From Cryptomeria japonica (Eukaryota > Streptophyta > Pinopsida > Cupressales > Cupressaceae), in assembly GCF_030272615.1 (NCBI RefSeq), contig NC_081415.1:628347240-628411239 (forward strand): DNA of 64,000 nucleotides, read 5' to 3'. The notes beneath the pieces are model-generated. The model made no database searches, was not told the DNA's origin, and saw only the letters and a program-made list of their open reading frames with translations. The position numbers and the translations under genes were made by a program. Shown in pieces: positions 12,647 through 24,800 of this stretch. Position 1 is the stretch's first letter, and the number at the start of each line of letters is the position of its first letter.

Positions 12647-13181
12647 TACTTGTCAAATGGGTTCGTCCACTTTCATCCAATTTGGTCTACTTCATTAACT
12701 TATCATTCCCACTATACCATATCCTCCTCAAAAGGGACTCTTATCATGTTTCAAAAGAAATAGGTATCCCATTGCTAAAAAGATTTGTCAAAGAATGTAT
12801 AATCAAGGAAAAGGGTTAGACCTACATGGATAAGGTATATCAAAATCCCTTTATATAAAATAAAATCCAAATGATCATGGCCTTGGCTACATAGATCACT
12901 CTCAAGATGTCGACATCCCTACCAAGTCTCACATTCCTCCATCTAAGTCCAAAGATACATATTCTCCATCCTTTAAATCCATTTTAGGTCCTTATACCCC
13001 AAAACTAAATCTTTCATCCCTTCCATGCATCTTAGGTCCTTGTATCCCTCCATCCACTATCCATATCACCCCTAGTTCACAATCCGCTTACCTTATCATA
13101 AAATAAGGTCAACAAAGGCACACATCCTTAAGAACTTTCCCATCATCCAAAATACCTCCATATCATTCCTATCCACCCATG
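12647..13181 (+). other. Interior of the outer Gypsy-like element
   Basis: CCA/TCC-rich non-coding DNA between two insertions. It contains phrases such as taggtccttataccccaaaa and taggtccttgtatccctcca that recur at 14750-14830, showing it belongs with the interior on the other side of the solo LTR. No gene seen. Confidence 0.5.
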
Positions 13182-14350
13182 TGTTAGGCCCAATATGGAA
13201 AGCTAATGTACTGAGAGGGGAGGGGTGAATCAGTACTCCAAAAATTTTCTTTAATAATAACCTTACTGTTATGCATAAACAGAATAGTGCAGTAACATAA
13301 AATAAAGTTAAAACAAACAGATAACAATCATACATGATTCACTCCATAACACATATATTTTGGTTACGTAGAAACTCTTGGTTAGAGAGAAAAACTACAG
13401 TGGGGATGGCACCCACAACTTCACTACTGCAATAATAAAGATTGCTCGGTTAGAGCTACATTTAGCTATTTCTGATAGCTTACCCTATTAGGAGTAACAA
13501 GATCTGTTAGATCTACCTTGCTAAAGGATTTTACAACATTAATCTGAATGTTGCACCTGGTTAGAGGCTTTACAATTTATAGACTTGGTTAGAGTCTTTT
13601 ACCCTGTTAAAGGTTTCTCTTTCAACTTCACAATATCACAATAAAATCATTACAAATATCTGCAACTTTACATCTGAAATGTTATAGCAGATTCTATGTG
13701 CTCAGAATAAGATTACCTTGCTTATAGCATACCTCGGTAACCCAGATTGTAACTCGGTAAACCCTTCTGTTTACTCTGTTCTTCGATTGTTCTCTGATAA
13801 CCTTCTCGGTGACTTCTCTGTGTCTCTATAACAGTCTTCCTTCATACATACATTCTCACACACACTTTTTTTACTCTCTTCCCATGCTATATAAATAGAT
13901 CTCTTAAAGCGGTGATCTAATTCATTGCTTCGATCTTACAAACAAGATTCCTCGAATGAATAACTAAACAAAATATTTCATTGGTTAGATTGACCTTGCA
14001 ATCATACACAATCTTCTAGTGCAATTTCCAATGTAATAACAGTTAGATGTGCCTCGATCTTGTAACATGTTTTCATGTGCATGTCCAGGTTCAATGTATC
14101 TGGTAACACATTTCACTCGGTGAATATCAACTCGATGTGTTAACTTTACTGCTCGGTAGCCATAAAAAGATACTCGGTAAACAACTCGGTGAACACTGCG
14201 TTCTGTGACTGCTTTCTTCTGTAACCGACTAGACTGTTCATACCGACTTCTCTGTGTGTACCGACTTCATGATTCGGTAATGCTAATCGACTAGAATATA
14301 TAGTATGACTTTGAATATAAAAACTAATGGCAATTTGATAAGTAGTAACA
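13182..14350 (+). mobile_element. Solo LTR, 1169 bp
   Basis: Starts tgttaggcccaatatgg and ends aagtagtaaca (TGTTA...TAACA), flanked by perfect 5-bp copies of ccatg (13177-13181, 14351-14355). A TATA box, gctatataaatag, lies at about 13887 on the plus strand. The interior is rich in ctcggtaa and accgact motifs. There is no coding region or second LTR. It sits inside the outer element, which continues on both sides. Confidence 0.75.
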
Positions 14351-14355
14351 CCATG

Positions 14356-17017
14356 AACTCCAATGCTCTTGGAAGCAATTTGGATGCTAAGCATAAAATC
14401 CATAAGTCGACAAATCCACATACATCCAAGGATCAACATGTTCCACTTAAAAGACATGTAAAATAAAGCAAAATTTGATCTAAAAGCAAAAATAAATATC
14501 CAAATGGCCACCAAGGTCTATTAAGGAGAAAGGAAAATAAAAAACCATGTGGATTCCTAAGTCTCTCATAGAAGAAATACGTTACAAAGAATCACAAAGG
14601 AAAGTAAAATAAAAAACCATGTGGATTCCCAAGTTGCTCATAGAAGAACTACATCCTAAAGAAAAATCAAAATTGGTATCCAAGCTTCCTATTCAAAGGC
14701 TTCCTTCACTCCCCCATCTAAACATCTCCCAACTTTTAAATTTTTTTTGGGCCCCTATGTCCCAAAATCCACTATCTTAGATACCCCATCATCTCCTTCA
14801 TCCATTTTGGTTCCTTATGTCCCAAAATCCACATCCAATTCGCCATCAAAATCTCAAAGCCTAAAATCTATTTTCCCTCCATTAGTCCATCACCCTTCAA
14901 GGTATGTGCCAAATTTGATCTTACCAACATTTCCATCCACCAATACACAAATCTTCCAACATCCCTTCCATTATCTAACACCTATTTCCATCCTTCCATT
15001 CCTCTCATCCAATTATTTGCACGACTCTTTACCTCATTTCAACCTATCATCCATTTCATCTCTCTTTACCGTCATTATACTAATGTCTTTGAGCATACCT
15101 TCAATAGTCATGGTCTATTGTAGAACATATTTTCAGGGGAACTATCCAAAGAATGAGATGCTTGAGTCCTTCCTCCATCTCTTATCATGCATCCATTATC
15201 TTTCAAAAAGTCAAAAAAAAAAGAAAAAAAGAAAAAAAAAAGTAAAGAGAAATAATCCATCTAATGGTGAAAACCACCTCTTGTGGTGCCTTGGGAGAGT
15301 ACCATGATGAAAACTTGTCAAACAAGCGTCATGTGTAATCCATTTTCCTCTTGCAGTCTACTCTTGGGGGCACGTTTCATCCACGCTATCCTATACACCA
15401 CATTCTTTGTTATCCCTCATTCACCTTACCTACATCCTATTCCTTTTTCCACATTTGATCTTGACAAGTTTAGGGATCTCCACAAGCATCATGCATCATA
15501 TCTACTTCACCTTATCCATATCCTTTAGTCCATATCCATTATCTTATTTATTTGTTACTTATATCATCCATTGCCACCTTTGATCTTGCTTATCCTATCT
15601 ATATCTTAGCTCCATCCAATCCATCCCTTGATCTTGATCAAAACTAAGGACATAAATGAACAATATATTTTCATAACCTTTTGATATGTCCATTCTTGTC
15701 GACCACATGCCATTCAAAGAACCTTGCCATCACCTTGCATTGCCATATCCAATCCTTTAGCTTGGATAAACATGTTATCCCATCATGAGATAGTCCTTGG
15801 AAACCAAATAAACCTTGATTCCATAATAAGTTGCTTCCATCCTTCACTTATTCATTTTCATCCCACTAGTTAATTCATCCATTGATAATGCCTTATGCCT
15901 TGCTAGACACTAGGGGCAAAGAAATATATCCTGCTTGAGAATAAATAATGATATATGTATTATAACTCAATCAATGATTTGGATAGCTTTCATGAATTTA
16001 AAAAACCCAAAAAATAAAAAAACTTTCCAAATCCAAAAATAAAGAAAACTTTCCAAATCCAAAAAGTCAAAATATTTTCAAAAATCCAAAATTCATAATA
16101 AACTATCTCTTGCTAAGAGCAACACTTTTAACAAGCACAATTAAAATATTAAAAAAATATTAAGCTTAACAAATCACGAATCAACAAACAAACTACCAAG
16201 CTAGACTATAACTTAATTGATCAATTGAGTAATCAACATCAGTAATCTTTACCAACTATCATTTGTCTTATATGAGTTGTTACATCCTCAAAATCAGACC
16301 TATCGCCTTATAGGAGATGTTTCATTCTCAAAATCAAACATTAACCTGTTGACCTATCATCTTATACGAGATGCTTTATTCCTAAAACCAGACACCATCA
16401 TTATCATACTAGCAAAAACACTTAACTTTGGCAAGAAGATCTAAATGGTTGTTGACTTGTTTGGTCTAGTGAGTCTTATCTTATCTTTTATTTGATTTAT
16501 CTTGTATCATGTTTATATGCTACTCGATGATATCCACAAGTGACTAAAGAAGTGAGGACGAATCATGATTTTTATCATTTGTTTGCAACACGTCTGTCTA
16601 TACAAATGGATAACATCATCACCTTGGTCTTCCATACCTTGGTGCAAATTTATCCATTTGCAAAATAATAAGCTCAATGATGATATAGCACTATATTAAG
16701 CACAAGTCTTCATCATCCTCTCTATATCCCATATTTACTCTCATCCATAACTACTTCTATGACCATCAATTGACCATCTCCTTATTCATTTGCTTCTAGC
16801 TTTATCCCCCATCTTTCCTTTTGAGAGCACATGTGTGTTCTCCTAACCGACATGTCCTCTTAAGGGGGCATCATCCTACTATCTCATCATCCTTCCTCAT
16901 CCTTCCCATGACTGGGGCATCGTGCTTCTAGTCCTAATCTCTTTCCTACCCACTATGTTTTAATCTTCTTTGAAACAATGTGATAAATTATTCTTTGAAA
17001 CAATGCAATAAGCAAAA
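14356..17017 (+). other. Interior of the outer Gypsy-like element, 3' part
   Basis: A non-coding, C/T/A-rich stretch. A proline/serine-rich open frame at 14747-15307 reflects the repeated phrase ccttatgtcccaaaatcc and is not convincing as a gene. Short tandem structures are present: a 72-bp duplication (about 14530-14670), an A/G tract near 15208-15245, and about three 50-bp units with cttataggagatg-like cores (16255-16395). No RT or integrase trace is visible. Confidence 0.5.
14530..14670. repeat. 72-bp imperfect tandem duplication
   Basis: The phrase aaaaaaccatgtggattcc recurs with a 72-bp offset (ccat at 14545 and 14617), each followed by catagaagaa. Two units only. Confidence 0.7.
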
Positions 17018-17897
17018 CGTAGACACCTAAAAATGACCTTACTTAATTAAATAAAAAAGTATTATTTATTTAATTATTTTACCACTATTTTTTATTAATT
17101 AAATAAATATTTTATTTATTTAATTAATCTAGTCTATTGTTCCTCTATTAATTAAAATAAAAACTTTTAGTTGATTAATTCATTACCTTTTTCCTCTATT
17201 AATTAAATAAATACTTTTATTTGTTTAATTAATTCATTATCATTTTCTTTCTGATCTCATCCCTCCAACTTGTTCACATGGATCATGCTTTAAATTCACA
17301 GGCACGTGACAAGTGTTAAATTCCTTTTAACCACCTTTTCTTTTTCCTTATCTCCACATGACAATATGTATCTCTAAATTACCTACTCATTAATCTTATC
17401 CCTCCATTTCAAATTAACCTCTTAATCCTATTCACTCTTACCTACCACTCAATCTTATCCTTTTATTTTATCTACCCTTCAATCCTATTGATTCACTTTC
17501 ATCTATGTGATCATGGCCATTCATCTTTTAACCTCTTAATCTGAACCCTTAATTCTTTTGGAGATTTCTATAAAAGAGGGGCTTCCTCCCATTTTCATCT
17601 ATCAAGCAATCATTTGAGCACATACATTCTACCAAAATCATTATAAGATCATACATCATTACATCATCTTTGCATCATAGCTTACATCATCAAGCAACCG
17701 CCCTCCATTCTTTCATGACCTCTTGTGCATGTGGTCATAACCGAGAGCAACCACCCTCCATTCTTTCATGACCTCTTGTGCATGTGGTCATAACCGAGAG
17801 CAACCACCATCTATATAGAATCTTGGAGGATATGAGAACAATGGAGTTTGTAGATCTAGATCGGATTTACAAATAGATTCAAAATTCAATATTTACA
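17018..17897 (+). repeat. 3' LTR of the outer Gypsy-like element
   Basis: Similar to 541-1320 from about 17150 on; likely starts at cgtagacacctaaaaatgac and ends atttaca. It contains a TATA-like tctataaaagagg near 17568. It carries a 53-bp duplication absent from the left LTR, and lacks about 60 bp present there. Confidence 0.6.
17695..17811. repeat. 53-bp tandem duplication inside the 3' LTR
   Basis: Two near-identical units beginning caaccgccctcc (17695) and caaccaccctcc (17748), each with catgacctcttgtgcatgtg and cataaccgagag. A third unit starts at 17801 and stops at once. The 5' LTR has one unit. Confidence 0.75.
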
Positions 17898-18450
17898 ATA
17901 ATACAATCATATCTTAATAAAAATTTAATATTAATTAATATAATAATAATTTAATATTAATTACAATATAATATTTTTTAAATACAATAATAAACAAATA
18001 TGATATCTTTCAACATACTTTACCTATATTCATAGTTTCCTATAACACACCAATCTTTTAAAATGATTTTTGACATATTAATTTTATAAAATTAAATTTT
18101 TTAATTAAAAATAAACAAAAATAAAATCTGATAATCGATAAAAAACCAATTTATTGATAACTACTTGTTGGTTTAGTATTCCATGTAACAAGTACTGATA
18201 AATAATAATAAAAAAATAAAATTATTAAAATATTATACCACAAAATAAATTCTACTACAAAAGGAATAATCTTGTTAACCATTACATAACATTTGTTAAA
18301 AAGATAAATAAAGATTAAAAAATGCATTGAAAGTCAAGCTTTCAATATTTAAAGTCCTTTCTAAAACATGCTAAAACAAAAGCCTTTAAATTATAAATTT
18401 AATAATACTAGCTGTTATAAAAGAGAATTTGGGTGGTAACTGCAGAGCCC
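17898..18450. other. AT-rich intergenic DNA upstream of MED15
   Basis: Very AT-rich with runs of taataata and attaaaaat. No gene or repeat family recognised. Confidence 0.5.
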
Positions 18451-18457
18451 ATAAATA
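18451..18457 (+). promoter_or_regulatory. Candidate TATA element of MED15
   Basis: ataaata sits about 380 bp upstream of the MED15 start codon, at the switch from AT-rich DNA to a more GC-balanced leader (18460-18560 has cccaccgcgctct and accgcgtcc). Position and composition are the only support. Confidence 0.3.
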
Positions 18458-18479
18458 CAAGAAACGTGCGAACATAGAG

Positions 18480-18830
18480 TGCCAGCTACTTACTGGGTCC
18501 CACCGCGCTCTACCGCGTCCAAAAAAAATATGGAAAAGGTAAAGGATCTCCGGTTCTCTGAGCTTTCATAGAAATCAACAGGTGTTAATTGACTGTTGTC
18601 AGGCACTTTAATTCTCCTTTCGTTTTTATGTTGCACCTGCTTTCTTCTTTCCAAAATTTGGAAAGGCTCGAAGAGAATTTTACAGAATTTCTACATTTGT
18701 ACCCAATTCAATCCTGTGATACATATGTTTGTTTTCTATTCCCACAAATTTGTCCCAATTCATGCACAAGAACTTCAGCTGACAAAGGGCCCTGCAAATT
18801 ACTTACGCAAACCAATACAATAATTCTCTC
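18480..18830 (+). promoter_or_regulatory. Probable 5' leader of MED15 with upstream ATGs
   Basis: Between the TATA candidate and the start codon there is no frame continuous with MED15: an in-frame TGA lies near 18779. At least two ATGs (about 18627 and 18727) lie upstream in other frames. One opens a frame that runs through exon 1 out of frame to a TAA at about 18901. If transcription starts near 18480 these would act as upstream ORFs; otherwise the start site lies further downstream, or a 5' intron removes them. Confidence 0.35.
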
Positions 18831-18889
18831 ATGGAACACAGCAGCTGGAGTCTCGCCCCTAATGCCAGAAGCAAGATGGTTACAAAGAT
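18831..18889 (+). CDS. MED15: MED15 exon 1 (59 nt)
   Basis: Encodes [19 protein letters not shown] plus two bases of an Ile codon, then donor gtaatt at 18890. It lines up with the Arabidopsis MED15a KIX start (LPPDSRQKIVNKIMETL): L-P---R-K-V-KIM are shared across the exon 1/exon 2 join. The join AT|A ATG keeps frame with exon 2, 18.8 kb away. Too short to stand out as an ORF; the longer overlapping frame here is spurious. Confidence 0.75.
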
Positions 18890-21800
18890 GTAATTCGTTT
18901 TAACTTTCATTCTTCTTTTTTCCTTGCCTTCTTTGGGCTGCATGTCGTTGTAGGAACTAGTTCTATTTACAACGTTTTTTTCCCTTTTCTGGGGAAGACC
19001 TTTTTCTGCATTTCAGAACTTCAGTTGCAATCATATGACATATATGGTTTCTTATGTTCAACCCACAGAATCAGATTATTCATTACTATACCCAACTTTA
19101 AGGAGTCAAGTCAAAACTGGAAGAATACCTCTGAATTTTGTTTTGAAGAATTAGGTCTTTGCCAAGAATTATTCAAAATGGTGTTTATTATGATATGGGA
19201 GTCCACAGAAATCAGAAAATGGAGGGGCTGGTTCTTGTTATACATTTACTAGCAGACTTGTTATCCTAAACTGTTATAAACACGATATTTTGAACGCTTC
19301 CTTTTCATATTAGCCGTCTCTAAATATATCCAGTTAGCAACAAGTTTAAAATTTGTCATTGTTTGTAAGATTAAAATAGAGGACAAGTGGGTGAGGGATA
19401 AAATTAGTGTAAGAATAGAGATAGTCCCATCTATGGAAGATTTATTAAGGAACTAGTTTATTGGAATCAAGGTTGAATTCTCATGGGTGAATTTCTGAGC
19501 AGACAGAAATTGGAAATTCCGTGGTCCACTAGGACGAGTCTCTATTATTTATCCCTTGCCCTTGTTTCCCTGTCCCCTTCTCCATGCTGTTCTTCTCTAT
19601 ATATGGTTTTAGAATTCTGGGGGTATTCTTAGGCTTACTGTTTTCATGGGACTTAGGTGATTGGAATATAGGTAATTTGCTCCGAGGATTTTAGTATTTC
19701 TTTAAGATTTATTCTTTGTAGGGGTTTGATTATTATAATTGGTCGATGCTCTGCTTTATTGCCAATCCTTTTGTCCGCATTGGTAAATTCTTACATCTGT
19801 ATTGGTTGAGTTTCATCCACCTAAGCATAGAGAATCTTTGAGTGTTGAGCCAATGCAGTGTAATTCTTTTTGGTTTTAATAGAAGATACATACAGTGTTG
19901 AGGTTTAAGATTTATGAGTATTTTCTGTTCAAATTAATATTTTCAGCAATATATGTTCGTAGATTAGCATTACTCAGATCTGTTGTTCTAATTAGAGATT
20001 TTTGTTTAACTTACCATGCAGCTAGGTAGATTCCTGATTGCAGAATTTTCTTACCATGGTCTGAAAATTTAACAAGCACAGAAATAATGAGTGTGTGCTT
20101 CGTAGTTGAAGGTCTAACTGGTGTCTGGAAGATGTGTAATGGTTAAAACACAGGGTAAATTGAAAATGTTGTGTGCAAGTGTAGTGGAGAGAACAAGAGA
20201 GATGATGATTGTCGCTGGAATACGCGGAGGGAGGACAATGGAGATTGAATAAATTGATAGGCAGAAAGGAATGAGAAGGAATGTAGATCTCAGCAACTAG
20301 GCCTTTGGGAAACACTAGAAGACGTGTTTTGAGCAGAAAGAGAGCAATAGGCAAATAGTGATGAGAAGGGTGAGACAAAGGAAATGATGTTTATTGGGAA
20401 TTTGGGAGTATTTTCAGCAATAGAACATGTGGAAGATGGCCAAGATGAATATTGAAACAAAGTTGCAGGTTTGCAGCAATGTATTCCAAGAGTAGAAAAT
20501 AATCCCTGCAAACAGAGAGAGAGAGAGCGAGAGAGAGCGAGAGAGAGAGAGCTAGAAACCTCCTCAAAATGAGAGCCATGGTATGCTTATGTGATGTATA
20601 GGGCCAAATGTCCATTACTAAATGTAGGACATCATTAGGTTTAGCGTTTTGACCATTTGTGATTGCAAAATTTTGAATTTAGAAGGTGCAAAAGTATTAT
20701 TGACAATAGCTTCCATATGCAAAAGTATCTTGAAAGAGTCAAGAGGCTAGATATCTTAGGTAGGTTTATGACAACCGAGATAGCCTAAATTGCTTGCGAA
20801 TCGTACTAGTGACAGGTTTAGGCTGAGATATGGGGCAACTGAGTCCTGTGCATGTATGCAAGAATTTACACTAAAATGAGTTAAAAAATGTATGGTGAAG
20901 ATTGTGAAGTAAGTAGATGATTGTTCACCATACAATCATAGAACTTGTGCCCACCAAACCAACATACAGAAGCGATTGTAGGGGGGATTACTAGGCAAGT
21001 AAATGAAAAGAACATGCAAATAAGGATAGCCCTTGCCACCGCCTTAAGATTTGGCTTGTCAAGAAGCTTGCACATGTAAGAATATAGAGGATGCATCCCT
21101 TATATGCTAAAAATAACTTGGCCTCTTCGTCAACAAAAATAAATGATGAATAAAGATGGCTGTACAAAGTACAAACCATAAATATGGCTTATGCATTATT
21201 ATTTATTAGAAATACATTTCTCTCATTAGTTTAATAAATTATAAGCATTATGTGGGCCTTCAAAAATAGAGTGAAAAACCAGCTAAGAAAGCCCAAAGTC
21301 AAACATAGGGTGGTGAGTTGAGATTCAGAAGATCATCTAAACCATCCCAAGTCTCCTGCCTCTAACTAACCAGAGCTGAGAACAGGGGTTGATCAACTCC
21401 AACACTGGCTAAAAGATTGGCAACCTTATTCCATTCACCAAAATAGTGAATAAAACAAATATCCTTGAAGGACTTGCAGACCATAGTTGCATTATACTTA
21501 ATGGCAATGGCATGACAAACTGAAAGTATAAATGGAATTTAATTACATCGTTTAAAATGAAATGAAACCAACACAGCAAATGAAGAAACACTAAAGTGTT
21601 CATAAAAAATGGGAAAAAAACTGCAATTGTTATTTCATGCCACAAAGAGTGATTAAAAAGAGAAACAAATTGCAAACATCAATTATAAGACATAAATGAA
21701 GATTCAATGTTACTAGTTTCCCTCGAATTCTCCTTATTGGTTTTTCAGTCATAGAGTATTACGTGGTCATATACAAAAAAATGGAGAATACAAATAGTCT

Positions 21801-24800
21801 CTAAGGTAGAGTAGCCAGAAGCTCCTTTGTCCCTCCATGGGCACACGTATCCCCCAGAGTAGCCGGAAACTCCTTTGTTCCTCCCTGGGCACGCGTATCC
21901 CCGTATTTGTTCCCGTATTCAAAACAAATACGTATCCGATACAGCCCGGATACACATTGAATAATGTACCCACATGTGCCCAAAAACCCTTGATTTCCAA
22001 CCATGCTAGATACTACGTGATTTGGTTTTTTTAAAAATTGACGGAAATCTTTCTAGATTTAATTTTAAAAAACTTAATTCATGCACTTGTAAAAAAAAAA
22101 ATTGGTATAAACAAAACCTACACCCAATGAGAAAGACAAATGAAATATTTTTGTATTTGAGTGACCCATCTTTTGGGTTATCTTCCAATGCAACTCTACT
22201 ATTTTTGCATATTATAAAATGTTAAATCAAGTTGTCATTATTTATGTAGCAATTATGTGTCTGTATTGCTTTTGAAGTAATGAAAATCTCCTCAAATAAC
22301 TTAGAAAACTGTGTTAAATATATGTGTATGTGTTTTTTTATGAATGACGTATCCAGCCGTATCCATATTGGGGGTCTTAAAAAATGGCCGTATCCATATC
22401 CGATACCGTATCCGTGTCCATGCAACTTTGGCATCCCTGCATCCGTTCCCGTTTCCGAAAGGGATACGTATCTGATACACCCAGATACACATCTAATATT
22501 GTACCCATGCGTGCCCAAAAAACCTTGATTTCCAACCATGCTAGATACTATGTAATTTGAATTTTTTTTTAAATTTGACTTAAATCTTCTTAAATTTAAT
22601 TTTTAAAAACTTCATTCATGCATTTTTATTTAAAAAAAAATGGTATTAACAAAACCTACACCAAATGAGAAAGACAAATGAAATGTCTTTCTATTTCAGT
22701 GACCCATTTTTTGGGTTATCTTCCAATGCAACTTTACTATTTTTTCATATTGTAAAATGTTAAATCAACTTATCGTTATTTATGTCGCAATTATGTGCCT
22801 ATATTGGTTTTGAAGTAATGAAAATCTCCTCGAATAACTTAGAAAATTGTGTTAAATATATGTGTATGTGTTTTTATGAATGACGTATCCAGCCGTATCC
22901 ATATTGGGGGTCTTAAAAAATGGCCGTATCCGTATCCAATATTGTATCCGTATTTGTATCCGTATTTGTGTCCATGCAACTTTGCACTAAGGCAGCCATG
23001 ACTAGAGATGTGAAACAGAAGTTATTAGAATATTTAACTATATTTTAGTCACCTATATATCGTTCCTTGTTTAAGGGTCATTTAGCTTTTTAGTTTTTAG
23101 CTCGTTAAGTGTAAACTATTGCTTCTTTATTAAAGATGCATAGTTAGCTTTTAAGCTTTATTTAGCGTTTAGTTTTTTAGTCTTTTACTTTAACGATTTG
23201 TTCTTTTTATAGAACATCGTCTTGTAAACTCTATATATATGTTTGTATATCATTTAATTAATTCACCCAATTATTTTTTATGGTATCAGAGCATGAAAAT
23301 TAAAAAAATTTCGAAAGGTTTATTTTGTTAAAAATTTCGGAAGTTTTTCCTGGGTGTGCTAGGGTTTGCTGTTAGGAAGGTTTTTTTTGCAGGTCTGGCG
23401 CATAATACTTTTGCAGATTTTCTTGAGCTGAGGGTTTCCACACGATTTTTTCTGCGGATTTTGCGTTTTTATTCTGCAGGGTTTTAATCCACCATGAAAA
23501 ATAATTGGATGAATTAATTGAACGATATACAAACGTATATATAGAGTTTACAAGACGATGTTCTATAAAAAGAACAAATCGTTAAAGTAAAAGACTAAAA
23601 AGGTAAACACTAAATAAAGCTTAAAAGCTAATTAAATAAAAGCTAACTATGCGACTTTAATACAAAAGCAATAGTTTACACTTAACGAGCTAAAAACTAA
23701 AAAACTAAATGACCATTAAACAAGGAACTAAATATAGGTGACTAAAATATAATTAAATATTCTAATAGTTTTTGGTTTCTTTCAGGAAAAATTCAAGGTT
23801 CAAATTTGCAGGAAATTTAATTTCTGGGTTTCTCCCAAACCTTGAAATTCGTGCATTGGGATTCGTGCCAAGAATTCCACTCCAGGGTTTCATTTTTTTT
23901 CATGCAACTGCTTCTATTTCGATTTTTTAATCAGATTCTTTTGTCTCTTGCTTTCACTCAGTTGACCTCGTTCAACCTCGATTTCTGTGATGGCATCTTT
24001 GACCAACATCATGTTGGAACATAGTCAGAAGTTCAATGGCTGCAACTACAACACTTGGAAACAACGCATGTTGACCATTTTTGAGTATCGTTGCCTTGAT
24101 CATATTGTTTTGGGCAAGAAATCTCGTCCTACAACAGGTGATGATCAAGACAAACATGATGTAAAGAATCAAGAGGCTGTCATGCTTATCAAACTCTTAG
24201 TCACAGATGATCAACTCCATCAGGTGCCTTCAAGTAAAACAGCTAAAGAAATCTAGGATCTCTTGAAGGATCTTCATGAAACGTCCGACAAGAGCCGAGC
24301 TTTCTTTCTGAAGAATATGCTGTTTTCCATCATGATAGATGAGAAGTCATCTATCTAGGCACATCTTACGAAGATCAAGGACATTCGTGACTGGTTGGAA
24401 GCTATAGGCCGAACCATGGTGGAAGAGGATATGGTAGTGATCACGCTAAAAAGCCTTCCCAGATCCTACGAGCACTTCATTGATATGCTCAATATCTCAT
24501 CTACTAGTGTTGATCTGAAGTTTCTTGATCTTTGCAACAAGCTTCTACAACAGGATTGATGGAAGTAGCGCTAGTTGGTCCATTGAACAGGCTTTCACAG
24601 CCTCAGCTTCGCATAAGAACAAGGGTAAAGCTTCGTCCTTCCAGCAGAAAGGACAAGGTGCATCTAAAATGTGCGATTTTTGTGGCTGGCTTTCTCTGCG
24701 ATTTTATTTGGTCCCAGTTGTGTGCGGCTAGGGTTTTTTTGAACCGCGCTTTTCCTAAATTCTGAGATTTTTTTGGGTCGCGGTTGTGCTTGAACCTAGG

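Larger units (their letters stand above)
541..17897 (+). mobile_element. Old Ty3/Gypsy-like LTR element hosting nested insertions
   Basis: About 780 bp at 541-1320 is clearly similar to 17150-17897 in direct orientation (shared blocks such as cacatggatcat, gatcatggccattcat, ttcatgacctcttgtg), which I read as 5' and 3' LTRs. A tRNA-type primer site candidate, tggcatatttggtgggact, follows the left copy at 1324-1342. The remaining interior (1321-4442, 12647-13181, 14356-17017) is mostly CCA/TCC-rich non-coding DNA with a small gag-like remnant near 3000-3900. No protease, RT or integrase is visible in the interior, so it resembles a large non-autonomous Gypsy derivative. It is old and broken, and is split by a Copia element and a solo LTR. 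The left LTR is incomplete at its outer end, so no TSD could be checked; the right flank is ataat. Confidence 0.6.
18890..21798. other. MED15 intron 1, 5' portion
   Basis: Mostly unique-looking AT-rich intron DNA. It contains a (GA)n tract at 20513-20551 and a decayed RNase H-like fragment near 21385-21520. The small open frames here have no recognisable domains. Confidence 0.5.

Noticed and set aside
14747-15307. 186-codon Pro/Ser-rich frame
   Set aside because: Arises from repeated ccttatgtcccaaaatcc phrases in the non-coding interior of an LTR element; no domain and no homologous frame in the neighbouring interior.
18589-18903. A 104-codon frame spanning the MED15 leader and exon 1
   Set aside because: It is out of frame with the KIX-encoding exon and shows no domain. 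The overlapping MED15 frame explains the conserved residues and the splice donor.
21837-22528. Small frames across the GTATCC-rich repeats
   Set aside because: They appear on both strands in every copy of the hAT-like element and are explained by its hexamer repeats.
23281-23292. tRNA-like similarity at tggtatcagagc
   Set aside because: It is the LTR primer-binding site complementary to initiator Met tRNA, as at 11850, 55466 and 62795; no tRNA cloverleaf is present.
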